This document shows positions 60,732 through 62,036 of a DNA stretch of 62,036 nt, piece after piece. Under the pieces are notes generated by a model that was not told the origin of the DNA, made no database searches, and saw only the letters and a program-made list of their open reading frames with translations. The DNA is from a virus, in the IMG/VR virus record IMGVR_UViG_3300042889_000724, positions 1 to 62,036 of that record. One strand, given 5' to 3'. Both the position numbers and the translations under genes were made by a program. The stretch's first letter is position 1, and each line of letters begins with the position of its first letter.

Positions 60732-60974
60732 ATGGCAACAGTAATCCAACTAAAAAGAAGTGAAAGTACAGGAGCAATTCCTGCAGTCGGTGATATTGCA
60801 GTCGGAGAACTTGCGGTAAATCTCGCAGACGGTGTATTGTATTCTAAAAAAACCGATGGAAGTATTATTGAGGTCGGAGGATATAATCCAGAATTCTTTA
60901 CTATTCCAGGAACAATCGATCTGGGTGATCTCGCAGGAGTGGATCCTACAGTTTATGACATGGGTACATTATAA
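60732..60974 (+). CDS. Short fibre/adaptor with IQLKRSE module
   Basis: This 80-residue protein opens ATVIQLKRSESTGAIPAVGD, then IAVGELAVNLADGVLYSKKT, nearly the same as at 58989. The tail PEFFTIPGTIDLGDLAGVDP is short and ends VYDMGTL. It starts 2 bases past the previous stop. The exact role is unknown. It belongs to the same module family as the neighbouring fibres. Confidence 0.66.
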   Translation: MATVIQLKRSESTGAIPAVGDIAVGELAVNLADGVLYSKKTDGSIIEVGGYNPEFFTIPGTIDLGDLAGVDPTVYDMGTL

Positions 60975-60977
60975 ATA
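60970..60977 (+). promoter_or_regulatory. T4-type late promoter for gp13
   Basis: An exact TATAAATA overlaps the end of the preceding gene and lies 19 bases before the gp13 ATG. Confidence 0.6.
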
Positions 60978-60996
60978 GTCCCAAAGAGGACAAGAT

Positions 60997-61965
60997 ATGG
61001 CAATTTCTTCAAGACAAGGTTTAATAGATTACTGTCTCCGCAGACTCGGATTTCCAGTAATTGAAATTAATGTGGACGATGATCAAGTAGAAGATCGCAT
61101 CGATGACGCATTACAGTATTTCCAAGAGTATCATTTCGACGGTGTCGAGAGACTCTACCTGACGCACAAAGTCACAACCGCAGAACTAAAATTCTCGGGG
61201 TTGTCTGCACCTTCATTTCAAAACAACGAGATGTTAATCGGTAATACTTCGGGCGCGACATGTATTTTATACACATTATCTGGAACCACTGCGAGAATAA
61301 CAAACGTAAAGGGTGTGTTTACAACAGGTGAAACTGTAACAGGATCTACCTCAGGATTCAGCAGAGCACTCGCAGCAACTAGTTTCTACACTCCAGGTGA
61401 TATTCAGAACGGTTATCTCCCACTCCCAGATTCGGTAATCGGTGTTATCCGTGTTCTTCCCGTCAATGGTCCAAGTTCTGGTATGAACAATCGCAACAAC
61501 ATGTTCGATCTTATCTATCAGTTCCGTCTTAATGACATGTATAACTTGCTGTCTGCTGACATGGTTTATTATACGCAAGTTCAACAGCATCTGTCAATGC
61601 TTGACATGCTTCTAGTTGGCGATCGTTCATTCAAATACAATCGTAAAATGGACAAGATGTATATTGACATGAATTGGGAAGAAGTATTAAATCCTGATGA
61701 TTTTATTGTCGTTGAATGCTATCGTATCCTAGACCCAACAACATACACACAAGTCTATGATGACATGTTCCTGAAACGTTATTCGACTGCATTGATCAAA
61801 CGTCAATGGGGTGAGAACATGAAGAAGTTTGGTGGGATCCAACTTCCTGGGGGTGTAATTCTAAATGGCAGAGAGATCTACGAAGAAGCAGTCGAAGAAA
61901 TCGCGACAATCGAAAACGAAATGCAATTGAAGTCAGAGTTGCCAATAGACTTCATGGTTGGATAA
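60997..61965 (+). CDS. 13: gp13-like neck protein
   Basis: This 322-residue protein (T4 gp13 has 309) starts AISSRQGLIDYCLRRLGFPV, then IEINVDDDQVEDRIDDALQY. The C-terminal part has FKYNRKMDKMYIDMNWEEVL and VVECYRILDPTTYTQVYDDM, then a typical KFGGIQLPGGVILNGREIYE end. In T4, gp13 and gp14 form the neck between head and tail. A GAGGACAAG leader precedes the ATG. A mid-region insert (about 65-125) is Thr/Gly-rich. Confidence 0.9.
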   Translation: MAISSRQGLIDYCLRRLGFPVIEINVDDDQVEDRIDDALQYFQEYHFDGVERLYLTHKVTTAELKFSGLSAPSFQNNEMLIGNTSGATCILYTLSGTTARITNVKGVFTTGETVTGSTSGFSRALAATSFYTPGDIQNGYLPLPDSVIGVIRVLPVNGPSSGMNNRNNMFDLIYQFRLNDMYNLLSADMVYYTQVQQHLSMLDMLLVGDRSFKYNRKMDKMYIDMNWEEVLNPDDFIVVECYRILDPTTYTQVYDDMFLKRYSTALIKRQWGENMKKFGGIQLPGGVILNGREIYEEAVEEIATIENEMQLKSELPIDFMVG

Positions 61966-61968
61966 GAC

Positions 61969-62036
61969 ATGCCAACGAACTTCTATTTTCAATCTGGTAA
62001 TACATCTGGAACCACAAACGAACAACGTTTGGTGGA
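61969..62036 (+). CDS. 14: gp14-like neck protein, 5' end only
   Basis: The ATG is 3 bases past the gp13 stop. The 22 visible residues start PTNFYFQSGNTSGTTNEQRL. Position after gp13 and the N-terminal pattern (Asn-rich, then NEQ) fit gp14, the second neck protein. Most of the gene lies beyond the window. Confidence 0.7.
   Translation, partial: MPTNFYFQSGNTSGTTNEQRLV

Noticed and set aside
1-62036. CRISPR arrays, insertion sequences, integrase or attachment sites
   Set aside because: No regularly spaced identical short repeats with unique spacers, no transposase or integrase motifs and no terminal inverted repeats were noticed. The repeats present are within coding sequence.

Overview
This window is about 62 kb of a large T4-like (Straboviridae/Kyanoviridae-type) myovirus genome, most likely from a marine phage. 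It carries the T4 late-transcription/replication trio gp33-gp59-gp32, the head-completion nuclease gp4, and a nearly complete tail module: gp26-like chaperone, tape measure, gp19-like tube protein, gp48, gp53, a gp27-like hub, gp5, a second spike, gp25, gp6, gp8 and large wedge/fibre proteins. It ends with the neck proteins gp13 and gp14. Several conserved small proteins and glycine-rich GYxxAP repeats are of the kind seen in marine T4-like phages. The host cannot be read directly. A circularly permuted, two-piece tmRNA of the alphaproteobacterial style hints at an alphaproteobacterial host (inference).

Layout. (1) 1-720: end of a leftward gene, a pair of divergent sigma70-like promoters and a small conserved gene. 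(2) 717-11254: a tightly overlapping operon of six tandem radical SAM proteins with an N-terminal twitch-like cysteine motif, with a methyltransferase-like gene inside it. It continues with an SGNH-hydrolase-like gene, a 34-codon basic micro-ORF and a NodU/HypF-type carbamoyltransferase. (3) 11266-13867: small conserved genes, PhoH ATPase, a PD-(D/E)XK nuclease and a Cys-rich mini-protein. (4) 13870-14301: promoter, permuted tmRNA encoding the tag ANDNVAFALAA, and a terminator. (5) 14373-16992: SleB-type lysin, gp33, gp59, a 57-aa gene and gp32, closed by a bidirectional terminator. (6) 17026-22035, minus strand: tape measure, gp26-like protein with a probable -1 programmed frameshift, gp19-like protein, two conserved small genes, and gp4. 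(7) 22079-50121, plus strand: tube cap, baseplate hub, spikes, wedge proteins and fibres. The last two are paralogous fibres made of Tyr/Gly/Ser/Asn repeats. (8) 50192-56294: an accessory block of glycosyltransferase-like genes (one on plus, four tandem paralogues on minus), a putative 2OG-Fe(II) oxygenase, a coiled-coil protein and a second methyltransferase-like protein. (9) 56345-62036: short fibre/adaptor proteins built from shuffled KRS/LRRGT N-terminal modules, then gp13 and the start of gp14.

How it fits together. Regions 6, 7 and 9 build a contractile tail whose tip carries several cell-wall-active domains: an SGNH domain on the hub, a GH19-like domain on gp5 and an M15 peptidase on the second spike. 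A separate SleB-type lysin may serve lysis. Regions 2 and 8 are modification clusters (radical SAM, carbamoyl, methyl and glycosyl transfer) whose substrates are unknown. Candidates are the repeat fibres, host surface polymers or DNA. Exact TATAAATA octamers, the T4 late-promoter -10 element, sit upstream of several virion genes, whereas TTGAC(A/T)-N16/17-TATA promoters precede early-type genes. The sites most worth a second look are the phage-borne permuted tmRNA, the frameshift at gp26 and the six-gene radical SAM array.
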